64,000 nt of DNA from Chrysomallon squamiferum (GCA_012295275.1 CM022668.1:3299383-3363382), one strand, 5' to 3'; counted from the stretch's first letter, positions 17,301-34,100 are shown. The notes: generated by a model not told the origin, from the letters alone. Made by a program: numbers and translations.

Positions 17301-17708
17301 TGTTTTCTAATTTTCTCTACATTACGCGGAATGTGTTGAGGAGTTATTCACGTCTATACACCAAAACATCACGAATATTTAAATTAAGAGTTAATTCATG
17401 TTATGTAACATACAAAAATGGACAGTTCAAAACCATAAGTGCGTGTCCTTTTTGTATTTTATATTTTTTTCTGGAGTCGTGACGTCATCGCGTGTATTGC
17501 GGACTGATTTGCTTTAACGTGTTTTTTCACGTATAGTCATAGAAATACTACTGTAAGTCCATTACGTACGTCATTATATTACGTTGAAATGTTTCATAAA
17601 CAAAAAGTAAATAATAATTCTAAACATTCTTCTTTTTCTTCTTCTCCTTCTTCTTCTTCTTCTTGTTCTTATTATCATCATCATCATCATCATCATCATC
17701 AATCATAA

Positions 17709-17748
<40 letters not shown>

Positions 17749-18581
17749 CATCATCAATATTTTGATTATTATTTAAGCACCCCTTCAAACAAAATCAATT
17801 AGGATATTAGCAGGGATTTCTGTAGAAATCAATAACTACACATTTAAGTAACTAGCATCGTATGTTACTTGGTTAAACCGTTTAGTAACATATAGATCTA
17901 TATATATATTTGTACGTATGTACATGCATACAATCATATATATTACAAAGACAGTTAAATTTCAGATGGTTGAAATAACCTACATTGGTGTTTAGGATGC
18001 AATGTGTGGTTTTAACAGACTGACAAACACTCAGACATGATGACACATACACACGTATGTCAAGAAGGAACTAGAAAAGTTACATCATCCTTCATGCACG
18101 TTCTCCTAGCTCGATAATATGTGTTACGGACTTTGTCAAATTTAAAAGTTTTACTTCACTGGTAGGATCCAATGATTTAATAAGATAGTTTATATCTCCA
18201 ACATTTCGTTAGTAACGGTGGCGACCGCTAGAGGCGCTCGTTGTCATTTTTCTCAGTGTTCTCTCTTTTCATTTGGCGAATTCCCTACTTTAAAATGTTA
18301 TGCTGATGTACACACTGTTTAAAAGGAGAAACAGATCAAATAATAATTCCTTTGTTTTCCTTTTTTTTTCTTGTGAAAATGCGAAAACAAAACGAAACAG
18401 AGAAATAGATACTGTGATAAAAAAATCCTTAAAAAATGTATTACTCAGAATAGATTACTTAATCGGAACATTTAGATCTGCCTTCTTTCATATTCTGTCT
18501 TGTGTTTGATAAACAGCTATACTAGACAACAGGTCAGGAAAGAAAATCTGCATAATCGTCAGTAGAATGACAAGTAAATTA

Positions 18582-18616
<35 letters not shown>

Positions 18617-19740
18617 ACTAGAAAGCCAAATCACATTCAAGCCATTTTATGAGTGCAATTTAAATGAGTTAAAGGGGGGCAACTCTTTTTGGAACTCTCT
18701 CGGTTTCTTGGACTTGAGAACGATTCTGAAGAACTAGACGATATTTTTTATTTATTATTTTATTTTATTTTATTTTTATTGTTATTATCATTTTAATTTT
18801 ATTTGTTTACTTATCTGGCGCGAAATAAACCTCTCCTAATTCGTGTCACGTGTTTACTTGTCACCGAAACTGGTAGAATTAACGGACACTAATTAATTAG
18901 AAACATTTTTATTTTTTTAAAGAAAAAAGAATGTCACAATAAATATAACGAAGGTAAAGAAAGGACAGGAAAAATTACTTTCTTCAAGCACGCTCTGCTA
19001 GTTCGATACCACGTGTTACAGATTTTCTCAAATGTATAATGTATATTAGTTTTTATTACTAGCAGTAAAACGTATTTATATCTATAAACTTTTGTTGTTC
19101 AACAAAGTATCACAGTAAAATTACATGTATAAAACATTAGAATAAAACCCTTTACGACTGGCCTCGACGTATTTATATCTGACTATAATGACACATTTAT
19201 TTATTTATGTATTTAATTAGTTAGTTAGTTTAGATTAATTTACTTTAGTTTATTAGTCATTATTTTAGAGCAAATTAATCAGCCATGTAACATCGCATAG
19301 TTTCTGAAAATGAAGGAGATGGTCGACATAGCGTAAATTAATCCTTTGAAAAATAATGTCTGACGAAAAAGGCCAGCCAAAAAGATTGTAAACCCAAACT
19401 TAATCCAGCCACTGAGTCATATGGAAAGAATTCCCAATTAGTTTTACCCCTCTTTAAAGTATTTTAAACTTGTGTATCAATCCATCCATCTACCTGTCAA
19501 TTTATCTATGTTTCAAAAGACTCATAATAACCTGTGATTCCTCATACAGTTACATTATAATCATAAATACAGTGGAATGAAATTAAATTGGTAGGAATAA
19601 CAGATATTGTTGCTCAGCATGCTATGGTTTGAAGTCTCAATGACACAGAGACATGCAGACACACAAACATACTTTCACATTCAATATAATTAAGAAAAAC
19701 AAAACAAATATATTGCAGCTGACAACACTTTATTCAAATC
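17301..19740. other. Intergenic between duplicated flanks and gene B
   Basis: No gene is seen apart from the repeat copies. Notable items are CTT and ATC triplet runs (17628-17760), a second partial flank-element copy (18060-18210), and a block at 18490-18700 that is the inverse of 5297-5680 (AACTCATTTAAATTGC family). A TAAA repeat lies at 18582-18615. ORFs here are short and lack splice support. Confidence 0.55.
18820..19200. repeat. Dispersed repeat copy (fourth copy of flank element)
   Basis: GCGAAATAAACCTCTCCTAA, then GGTAGAATTAACGGACACTA, then AACGAAGGTAAAGAAAGGAC and CTTCAAGCACGCTCTGCTAG. This follows the order of the copies at 3610, 13150 and 16955. It is 3' of fibrinogen-related gene B. 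Confidence 0.7.
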
Positions 19741-19744
19741 ATGA

Positions 19745-22669
<2,925 letters not shown>

Positions 22670-22766
22670 TGTTTCAATCTTTGCGGAAACTAACACCTAA
22701 TATATATTTATCTGTATCCAGAGAGAAGAACACAGCTGACTTTAACAACTTAGAAGTATGAATATA

Positions 22767-22767
22767 T

Positions 22768-22860
<93 letters not shown>
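22767..22860. repeat. (AT)n with (ACAT)n tail
   Basis: AT run to about 22831 followed by ATAC repeats. It lies just upstream of gene B. Confidence 0.9.
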
Positions 22861-22862
<2 letters not shown>

Positions 22863-23121
22863 CATATATTTACTTACATATACACACACTTCGAAAGTTG
22901 GAAAAGCCATCTGTGTTCTATATTAACTGCGGTATGAGTCACAGAATGACAGATAGTTATTCCATTTAGTTGTAGTAATAGCAATATAGCAACACCCATT
23001 TTATACTAACACAGATATCTACACAAACGCAACGATTAAAAAATGGATAAAAACTGACGATGGTCATTTCTGGAGAAACATGCACTTGCTGAAAAGTTTA
23101 TAGAAATCGTCTGTTTAATCG

Positions 23122-23159
<38 letters not shown>

Positions 23160-24505
23160 GCTTACAAAAAAGAAACGCAATATGGTTGATTTGTTAGATA
23201 ACTGTTTTAAACCGACACATATCAATGTACGAACTATGAATATAATGACATTTGCTGATTCAAACGTATAGCTTTTGTTACAGTCACCAAGAAGCAGGAA
23301 ACACAAAATAAAGGCTATGATGGTGTTTATCAGCCAAAACGTCCTGACATGCAAACCTGGTTACCAGTGCATGTGCACGTGAGGCACAAGAAACTTGAAT
23401 ATGAGGGTTATAAAAATGCAAGGTTTTCGAAAATTTCTGTTCGTTATTTTTGTTCTGATCCAACATCAAACAAATGCCGCAACGAAACAACGCCATCNNN
23501 NNNNNNNNNNNNNNNNNNNNNNNNNNNNNNNNNNNNNNNNNNNNNNNNNNNNNNNNNNNNNNNNNNNNNNNNNNNNNNNNNNNNNNNNNNNNNNNNNNNN
23601 NNNNNNNNNNNNNNNNNNNNNNNNNNNNNNNNNNNNNNNNNNNNNNNNNNNNNNNNNNNNNNNNNNNNNNNNNNNNNNNNNNNNNNNNNNNNNNNNNCTG
23701 TTTCTTAATTTTGAGGCTAATTTGTTGTTTATCAAAAATGTTTTTATTACTTACTGACTTTGTCTAGATATTCAAAAACAGGTTTCAGAGTAAACAATAG
23801 TATTTTAAATCTGTAATTATTATCTCAGAAATCTTAAATATTAGTTTAGTCATTTTTGTAAAATTATTTCTTTTCCTTTTTTCTTTATGAAACTTATTGT
23901 AAAATGAGTAGGATTCAAACTCAATACATCCTAAACTCATTACAAACTGCTATATGAAAATTTAAATTGAAAAATAAACCTTCCTATTTAAACTTTTTAT
24001 TTTTATTATTATTATTACTTCTTTCTTTTTTTTAATTTATTTATTTTTCTTTTTTTTTTTATAGACAAAACACTACGTATAATTTACTCAGTTACTGTAT
24101 CAGACCAGAAATTTATTCAAAATTCAAATTGTCACTTTTAGAATACAACCTCCAGTTAGGTTTGAAGATAAAACTATAATATAATCTGTTGCTTTTGATT
24201 TACACATTAGGCTACATTTATATTTCTCATCGATCTGAAGTTAGTGCCACCAACATTTAGTGCAAAATCAATAAAAATAATAACAGAAGATCCTAATAAT
24301 AACTAAAACAATAGAAGATCCTAATAATAATAATAATAATAGGAGATCAGTTTCTCTTATATTCTAGGTATGGGATCGCAAGAAGAGGACAGTTTGGGTG
24401 GGGTTTTCACAATGGCTGTCTGGGACTGGTGGTTAGCCACTATGTACACTCTGGTATCATGCGTTAGCCCGGCGAAGGGCAGCGCCATGCTAGCGTGATG
24501 GATAC
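22861..24505. other. Non-coding flank on both sides of the gap
   Basis: Outside the gap no coding exon is recognised. I looked on the minus strand for the tropomyosin C-terminal exons (coiled coil ending in a QTFAEL-like motif) in 23698-24505 and saw none. An AT repeat is at 23128-23158. The part from 24360 on is less AT-rich and lies downstream of the last recognised tropomyosin exon. Confidence 0.5.
23498..23697. other. Assembly gap, 200 N
   Basis: Exactly 200 N, a common placeholder length, so the true size is unknown. Left of it lies the fibrinogen-related cluster. To its right is the 5' part of a tropomyosin gene whose C-terminal exons should lie on this side and are not found in the window. 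Confidence 1.
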
Positions 24506-24581
24506 CTCTTGTTCACTGATTTCTAGAGATTTCATATTGTTGCCAACAACTTTCAGCTCTTCTTCCAGCTCAAGGATTTTC
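24506..24581 (-). CDS. TPM: Tropomyosin alternative exon 6.3
   Basis: 76 nt, one base plus 25 codons: [20 protein letters not shown] and then ISEQE. Flanked by TTTCAG and GTATCC. This is the canonical muscle-like exon 6 of molluscan tropomyosin. The intron between it and exon 6.2 is only 60 bp (24582-24641). Confidence 0.95.
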
Positions 24582-27500
24582 CTGAAATAGCAGATGTCAA
24601 CATTAGATAATGAACTGTAGACAACCCCAGCTCGTTCTTACCTGATCGATTTGGATCACAATGGTTTTGAGATTGTTACCCACTATGTGCAGCTCTTCGT
24701 CAAGGTCAAAAATTTTGCTGGAACGGGATAAAAAAGGGGAAATTACTCTGAGTGTTAGCGAGAGCAGTGTAAGTGTTTGAACGCACGACCAAAAAATGGA
24801 CGGACGAACATGGGGACAGATGTACAGATGGGCGCAGACCAGCCACATGCGACCAGTGAAGACTCACTCAGCGGGCAACACTCAAACCTGTCCAATCAAC
24901 ACAGCGGTGGCGAGCCAGGGTGGAATACAGTCGTAATACATGTTATAACAACCCCACCGCTCCTGTCCCTATACAACAAGATAAAGTACAATACTGGCAC
25001 ACATCTCTGCAGACAACAAATATTGACATAGTCTCCATTTTTTTATATCGGCTGGCTTGACTTTTAATACATAATTTGTATTATTTTTTAAAAAACATTT
25101 GTTTCCTGTTAGTTTTTCTTTTATCAAAAATGATTATCAAGCCAAAAATGAAGAAGAAAAGAAGCAATGTTGTTGTCATATTCCCATTGTGATACAAACA
25201 GTGACATGAGCTGTATAGGGACTTGCGGCAGGGAAATAAAATGCAGTAGTAAATATACCAACAAGGCAAGGCAGAATGCAGGTAGCTTACCTTTACTTCA
25301 TTCACTTCTAATGACTTTAGGCTACTCGTTAGTGAACAACATTCATCTTCATAATGCTTGTATTTCCTGCAAAACGGCAAACAGCAAACACACACATAAC
25401 ACAACATGCAGCCTAGCTAGGAAAAAAAATCTAACATTCCAACACCAAACTATCTTTATTTATTCATTTAAAAATCTGCCCATTTTTTATCAACTGTAAA
25501 ATCAATCAGTACTGAAACTTATACTGCAACTATTAAATTACCTAGTTGTCAACTGTTTCATAAATAAATATATATTTTGAAAAATAAAAATAAACATTTC
25601 ATTTCTCTGTTCAAAATTATTAGAATTATTTCAACATTTCTTTTTAAAAAAAGATGCTTGGTTTATTGGAATGTTTAAACTGTTCTGCATTCAGTGTTAG
25701 AAATGTGTAACAAAATAAAAAATAAAGACAAGATAAAAATGTGCAATACAAAAATCTTGAAAACCAATTATAGATATTTTATATGTATTATGAAAAATAA
25801 ATAATAAATTTATAATAAAAAAATATTCAGTTGATTTTTGGTTTGTATGATTTTTTTTTAATTTTATATTTTGATCTAACTTGGTTTAAAAATGACTTTA
25901 TATATAATTAATTTCATTACTTTTGTAATACAAAAACCTATATAAAATACTTTTCAGTTATCAAACTGAAATTTTGGATTACACAAATTAAATTGAAGTT
26001 TTACTGATTTCGATTATATATTAAATATTTTTATACACAATGCACAATATAAATAAATATGTATAATGATTATTTCAGTGTTATGTCACTGATAATTGAT
26101 GAATATATTTCAAAATTAAACCAATAAGTACATATTATTGTCATTATTTAACATTTAGTCACTTTATATATATTACAAACACGCAAACAAACAAGCAAAC
26201 AAAAATTACTAAAAATAAAAATAAATAAATAAATAATAATAATAATAATAATAAAAATTATATTTTCAAAAAGAAACTCACAATTTCATGCTATGCAACA
26301 GCAATAGTATGAAATAAAATGGTACCAAACAATATAAAGATGTTTTCAAATATTAAAAAAGAAAATATCAGACAGTTTCAACATAACAGAAAATCAAAGT
26401 CAAGAGATTATGAGAAACAGAGTTTAGTAAATTCATAAAATGAAAATTTTAATTATTTTCACAATATTCACTTGCATTTGAAAAAACAAAAACAAAAGAT
26501 AAATTAATAATAATAATAATGATTTATTTACATAAAATGGCAACAATAATTTAAAATCTTTTTTTTTTTCTGTTTTTTTTTGGGGGGGAATACCCCTTTC
26601 CCCTTTTAGTTAATACACTTTCAAACAAGGTTCACAGCAAAGTTCAGTGATAAAGAAATGACAAGAAGAAATATACAATTACCACACAAAAGAGGGTTAA
26701 GATTAGCCATTAAGCTGTTTGTAACTAAATCTACTTAAAGCAACATTTAACATCTTATACACACAAGAAATAATATTTATTTATTTAATTACTTATTTAT
26801 TTATTTATTTATTTATGTAACTATTATTATTATTAAATGCAAAAATTTTCCTTTACAAAATAAATATGTATTGTTTTTCCTTGTATTACACATTTTTGTC
26901 AAAGGCAGAATTAGAAATATAAATCTAAAATTAATTAAATGTTACACATAAAACTTAGATTATATCCTGTGTGCATAGACAGTACAAATATTAGACACAC
27001 TTGAGGCTATAAACATGTGGCATGCAGTTCTGAAGGAAATTTATTTTAAAACTGACTTCTTTATGTTGTCAATAACATGAAATAACATGTTTTCAGAATA
27101 AATGAAATAAGAAATTAGATGAATCATTCCAATGATGGATAGATCATGCAGTTAGTACAGAATTAAAAATATATTTTTACTTTTATCAATCAAGAAATAC
27201 AACAATATAGTCATTAAGAAGTAGCACTGGAATTTTTTTTTTTTAACTGTCTGCATCAACATGTCTATGCGAGTATCAACCCATCCATTAAATAAATTTT
27301 GGTAATTTTCTATAACACTGAATTGTTAAAAAGTTTAAATTTCAATTTCTTTTTTATATCATTTGCAATATATATATATATATATATATTTTTTAATTAG
27401 TTTCTCTTTACATTTCAGAAAGTAATCATTTTAAAAAAATACATTAAAAACAAAACTTTTTTCAAAAATTAATTTAGTTATCAAATGGGTTGGCACAATG

Positions 27501-28089
27501 CTGCACAAAGAAGACGTCAATGGCATATTTTCTGTGCAAAGAATTAAGAAAACTGTTTATAAATGAAAATAAGAAGCCCAGTGACAAATAAGGCTGCACA
27601 GGCCGACATTATGCCGGACTCACTTATACAGCTCCTCAGCTCTTTCTTCTTGCCGTTCAAGTTCGGCCTCAGTAATGGCAAGTTTTCTGGCTACCTGAGA
27701 AATACAAGACATTGGTCGAGTCAAAATAACACCTAGAAAAGGCAGCAAGATAAAGTACTTACGCTTCAGCAGCCTCCAATCTGGCCTCAGCACGCTCCAA
27801 GTCCACTTCTGTGATAGCTAGCTTACGGGCAGCCTGAATGTAGAGATGTCATAAATAAAAATTTTTGTTAAATTCTTTATAAATTTAAAAAATCTATGGA
27901 TTTGTTTTTTTAAACTTTTCTTCTTTTTTTTTTTTAAATAAAAAATTACAAAATCCTTGTAAAATAGAAGTCAATTTTATATACTGAACAAATTTAGTTT
28001 AATTGTTAAATTAATATAGATTTTTGTTTTTTTTAAATTTATAGAATATAAATAAATAAAAACAATTTCAACAAAATGTTCCAGTTACA

Positions 28090-28137
<48 letters not shown>

Positions 28138-31100
28138 CACACACATATTATAATTAACTGGACTAAATAATACTAAAGGTTGGGTACACAAACATGCATA
28201 TTAACAGAACATTTTTTACATGTACAAATGATGCATCCAAAAATTAGTTTTTTATAATTTATTTTAATTCTACTATTGGAAATATTTTTTTTTTTTTTTT
28301 TATACTAGAAGTTTTACATTGTTTTTAACATGTATTAACTTACTTATTGGTTTTATGTTTCTCAAAAAAAATTCTCTGACTGTCCTAGTCTATTAAATAT
28401 TTTGGAAACTCCACAATGCAAATAATTAAAGGGATGTTCAACTTTTACACAGTGAATACTTGAAAATGATGAACACCAGTTCACTGTGCATAAATGTACA
28501 ATGGACACACATCTCTAAATTTTAGAAATAATTTTCAGACTGTTATATCCTACAATATGGTGTATTAATTTACATAAAACATGGAAATGTTTTTAAAACT
28601 GAAATAAATAAATAAAATTTTGAAAAAATAACATTATCTACATTGTAAAGCTTTAAGCTTATTTCTGAAGTATGAAGGACAAGATATATTGAGACAGTTA
28701 TTTGTATTAGTGTGTATGTAGTCACATATGACATTTAGCTTCAGCTGGCTGGTTTCTAAACACAACTTAACCTACTTTCTAGCCATACTCAAACATCAGC
28801 TGTTTAACAGCTCAAAATAGATTTAAATTTGAGTTTAGCTTTACTTGATCAGTTTAGAACTCTTGTACATGAAAAAGGTAACAAAAGCAAAATGGAAGTG
28901 TGCCATTTCTAACAATCTATATGTAATACTTGTTCATTATTATTTAACATCAAAAATAAATCTGTATGTTATTAATAAAATAGAAAAGGCTATCTTTTTA
29001 CTCATCTTTACATTAGCTGATCAAGCTGTTTTAAATTAAAAATTTTATTTAAAAACACCATGCTTATTATTTTCCATTATTTATGGGGGGGTTTTTTTGT
29101 TTGGTTTTTTATTATTTATTATTATGATTATTATACTGAACATATTATCTTTTTTGTTTTTGTTTATAATTTTAAATAATTTGAAATTGAAATTTCAATG
29201 ACCTGCAGAAACCTACAAGGTCACTTTGGTGTTAAGTCTAACAAAGTGTAAGTACTCAAACTACTCATCTCCATGACAACATCCCCGGATAGGGCGGATT
29301 TGGATTTGGATTTGCCACGGAAACCAGCTTTAATTACAGGAAGTGACACATTCTTAAACAAGGCAAAGTCATGTCACTGAGATATTTCAAAATATTCAAC
29401 TGTTTCGAGCATACTTACATGTGTATGTACATATGTGAGAATATATATATTCATTTTTAAAAATCTGCATTGATAAAACACAAATACCTGCATCAGTTAT
29501 TAGAATTATTCAAACACAATTGTGTATGACACAAATATTTCAAAATGCAAGAAATAAAATGCAAAACCATTATTAAAAAGTTGACAAAACAGTTGTTTGT
29601 GCTCAATGCATGTATATTTTTGTATTTCTGTTTTTTGAAGAACATACATATCTTTTTTGTTTTTGTATCAATCAAATAAGAAAAACAAATTTGTTATTTA
29701 ATTATATTTTCTTTTGGTTGTTTCAAATATTTTGAAGCTGTTATATATAAAAACTGTTTTATCATTATCAAGTCTACAATGCAAAATTCTGTACACATAA
29801 AGCTGATGATGCAATCACCTGAAAAATAACAATTTGTTTAGTATGAAGATACATATAATTGTAGTCATTTTTCCTGTGCTTAACTCTCACATGTTCATTT
29901 TTATTTCATTAGGAATTTGAGATAGTTTTCGTAGATACAATATTTTTATATTTCTTCAATATCTCAACAGAACAGGATGAATTGGTTGAGACTGAAGTAT
30001 GAGAGAATTAAACACAAGGTAATTTGACGCTAGTAAAAAATTCAACGAGCACTAAACTATTGAATAAAGAGATACACAAACAACTTGGTGGAAACCAGAT
30101 CACTTCATAATTTACATTTATTTATTTTCTATTATTTATATAAAAATGTTTGCAGATATTATGAAAAATAATAATAAAATAAATAATTTCTGAATGCTTT
30201 TTCTTAATCAGTAAGTGGAAAGAAATAGAAATGATCTGTTTTGTTATTAGTAAAGATATAGAAATCAAGGATCATCTACAAATATAAAATACAGTCACAT
30301 ACAATAATTCACTAATCATTCCAACTGCAGCACTGAGCTGAATGAGAATAAATTAACGACTTTATTTATTTTAATTAGTTAATTTATTAATTATCCAACA
30401 ACTACAAGTGTGTGGTGTATTAAGAAAGCCAATTTATGTAAAATGGTTAATTTCTGAAGAAAAAAATTAATTAATATTTCAAATCACTATCCAAATTCTA
30501 CAAGCCAGAATTTAAATGAAACAAAATCAAATCAAATAAATAAATAAGTAAAGTTGATATCTTCTTGTCTCTCTTCAGTGACGGAGATCAAAATAAATGC
30601 TAACTGGAAAGCCAGTTTGTTGTTGTGTAGGTGAAAGGAAGGGAGGGTTAAAGTATGTGCTAATGACTTGAACCAAATAAAAAATGAATTTGGAATGGGA
30701 TATTGATGTGTGGCTACCACTGTCACATTACAAAGATGAATATAACATGTATAACTTGTAACTATTTTCTTTCTCCAGTGCTGATTCTATTTTTTGAATT
30801 ATTTTGTTTTCAGTGCAAAACCGGAATGTTAGTAAAACAAGGGAAAGAAGGTTGAAGGTTGTTCTTATGTTGTTGTTTCATTTGTTTTCTTACTTTTTTT
30901 TTTCTTTTTTTTACATTTGCTTTTTACTTTTTTGGAAAGTAAAGAAATGTTGCAGTAATAAACTTTCATGATATTTTTAATTTTACCTTTATGATTAGAA
31001 ATGGCTAAAGGTGTAAATTACTGTAATAAATTAAAACAATGTAAATATCAAATACATAAACAAAATTATTTAAAATTTGGATGCCAATTTGCCAAGTAAT

Positions 31101-34100
31101 AAAAATATTATTATAATTTATTGCCTCATTTGTTATACATCAATTAAGGAAAAACACAAATAAGAGAAAAAAGAAAACTGTAATGAAAAATTTCATGAAA
31201 GCAGGAAAACTAAAAAAAATAAAATAAAAAGGATAATGGGTCAGGGATATAAAAATAAGATTAGGAACAAAAAAATAAAATTTAACACTGCAAAACTAAA
31301 ATTTGTTGAGGTAAAAAAAAATGCTAGACAATCAACGGCATCCACATGGTAGCCGACACGCCAGCGAGCAGTTTAAGCACGCACAATGCGGGCTCCTGGC
31401 CCGTGTCGGTCACCTCATCATATTTGCGGTCAGCATCTTCAGCAATCCACTTGGCTTCTTCCAATTGCTTTTCCAAGAAATCTATTCTCTCTTCATCCGC
31501 ATTGGTGCGGCTTTCCAGTACTTTGCGACCTCTATGTGGGATGAATGTATGAAGAGTGAGTAAAAAAAAAAAAAAAAAATAGTAATAAGCAGCAGAGTAT
31601 AAAAAAACTGCACTGTCATTAGTACGCTGTGCTGGGCGCCACACAAGCGCTGAATGTTAATATTGGATCAGCACGGCTGAATCTAAAATCTACGCATTAC
31701 TAATCATGGGTGCTTGAAACTGCCATTACTGTCAGAATTAAAAAATATTTGTCAATTAAGAAGTTTTTTTTTTTTTTAAATAATTTAAAACATTGTTTCA
31801 ATGATTTCAAAATCACTGCTCTGAATCAAATACAAAGTTAGTTAAGACAAAAATGTTATACATTCTTGTTTACTCAGATCGGAAACATGAAAATATATAT
31901 ATGTATATACGTGTGTATATATATATATATATATTTATTAATAGCAAAAAGAAAACAGATATGAAAAGCAATGATGCAGATAGATGTATTTTAACAGTAA
32001 CAGCAGTTTCACACAACAATCGGGTAACTACATCAGTATGACAATGACATCGGTTTTGTGTGTGTGTGATGTGCACATATTAAAGACAAAACACATTAGC
32101 ACAACATATGACATGCATGGATATGTGTCCTGATGGCTGAGGTCGCCCAATCACCTCATCATATTTTCGCTCGGCATCTTCTGCAATATATTTTGCCTCT
32201 TTAAGCTGAGCCTCGAGAGTGTCTATCCTTTCATCATCTGCCAGACTTCGACTTTCAAGAACCTTGCGCGCTCTGTTGGAAAACATAGCTAAAACAGTGA
32301 AGTTCTCTTCGAAAACAAATTTTACTTCATATTTTCTACCTCAGTAACCAATCTAATACATAACACTGATCTGCAACAAACCAAACTGTGATTAATTTGT
32401 CTTTGGTGTGGAAATGACAAAAGTAATATTCTGGAAAGTTGTAAAATATTTTTATTATTTGTTTTAGAAATACAACATAATTTCCAATTAACAAAATCAA
32501 ATAACACATTTAAAATGAATGCTATTCTAATTTAATTCTTCAGTGAGTTTTGCTTAGACATAGTGAATTTTGATTTAAGGTAAATTATTTAAGACAAAAC
32601 CCTATGCTGTTCTAATTGTCTTAAAAATTTATCAGTCCAAGACATAGACAATATTTATAAGCACTGAAGTTTTTAAAAATCAAAATTAAATATTTTATAA
32701 CACCAGAATAATATTAACTGTCAGAGCATTTACCTGCAATAAACACTGTATTAGTAAGTAATAATCTCACCTTTAACCCTTTAGCTGAAAACAAAGATTA
32801 TCATAGGATTACCACCATTAAATAAAATCAGAATTGGAATTTTAAATATTTTATTACAATTATTATGTTTTTAATTAAACCTATTTCTGTAATAGTTTTA
32901 GATTATAAAATTTTTAAAGTGATTCACAATTAAAACCTTCAGCTAAAGTTGTTAAAGATGAAATATTTGCTGAAAAGGAAAGAAATTAATAATTAATAAA
33001 ATTACACCTTCTCTTCTTCCTAAAACATTAAAAATGTTAAAGAGGATAAAAAGAAAAAGCAAAGTTTTTAAAAGCCCTTTCAAAAACAGGGCAGAGATCA
33101 AAGAATAAAGATTAGGTTTTAAAAGACTGCCACCATGCACATACCTCTTCATATTTGGTTTCAGCTTCCTGGGCCACCATTTGGGCCTGTTTTAGCTGAC
33201 ACTCCAGCTGGTCAAGTCGGTCCTCAGTGACCCCTAGTTTGCTCTCTAACATGCGACGGGCCCTGTGGTAAATAAAATACATGCAAGTCACACCATGCGT
33301 AACACTGGTTAGTATTAGTAAAAATTACACAATGTCAATAATTTATTTTTGTTATAAATAAATAAATACGAAACATTTATTTAAAAAAATTAAATGAATG
33401 CTAGTTTACAGAATAATGTTAGACAACAACAAATTGATATACCAGAAATCCCAACTATTTATGCTAAAATAATTCTAACAAGAAAAAGGTAAATTTTATT
33501 CAAAGACAAATATAGAGTTTATAAAAGTCAGTTTCATTTTAGCTACACTAATTACATACTGTAAATGAACAACAAAATTACTTTTATAAATCAAGGATTT
33601 TATTTAAAAATAAAGTAAAACTAAAGTATAATCAGTTAAGCTGAAAACTTATATCACAGACTGTCAGTGTATTTATCCAGTCTATGTTCATATTTTTTAA
33701 TTATTAAAGTACATATAAAAGCATATATGCTTTACAGATGATCAGTTCATATGAGGTGAGTTTCAGTAATAAAATACACAATAATTTTTTAGATTTAACG
33801 GCCTGTTATTTTCTCACTTTGTTTATTTCCAAAACAAATTTTAAACCTTACTATTTCAGAATTAAATGTAATCCTGGCTAAGAATGATTATATATTCAAA
33901 CTCATTTGGTTTCTAAGTTGAATAAACACAAAAGCCAGCCCCTTCAGTTGAAGCTATATAATAAACCACCTGTTTAGAAGCAGTGAGCATGTCCATGCTG
34001 TTTTACACTATACGTTAATACAATATATGCAGTTGGGGGGGGACATGAGTGAAGCATGTGCAATGGACAAAAGTAAAGTCAGGTAACAACCTATAATCCT

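Larger units (their letters stand above)
25367..31413. other. Tropomyosin introns, no further exon seen (apart from exons 5)
   Basis: AT-rich intron sequence around exons 5.1 and 5.2. It contains an AT run (27369-27390), a second (28101-28131), poly(T) stretches and short AAT repeats. A less AT-rich island at about 29215-29345 has three copies of GGATTT in a row and is unexplained. No splice-bounded coding segment of tropomyosin length was found outside the exons listed. Confidence 0.55.

Noticed and set aside
17481-17488. Second perfect TGACGTCA palindrome
   Set aside because: It is not near any recognised gene start; related words occur in the dispersed flank element, so it may be repeat sequence.
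31321-31563. Plus-strand ORFs over tropomyosin exon 4.3
   Set aside because: The minus strand carries the clear tropomyosin exon with correct splice sites.
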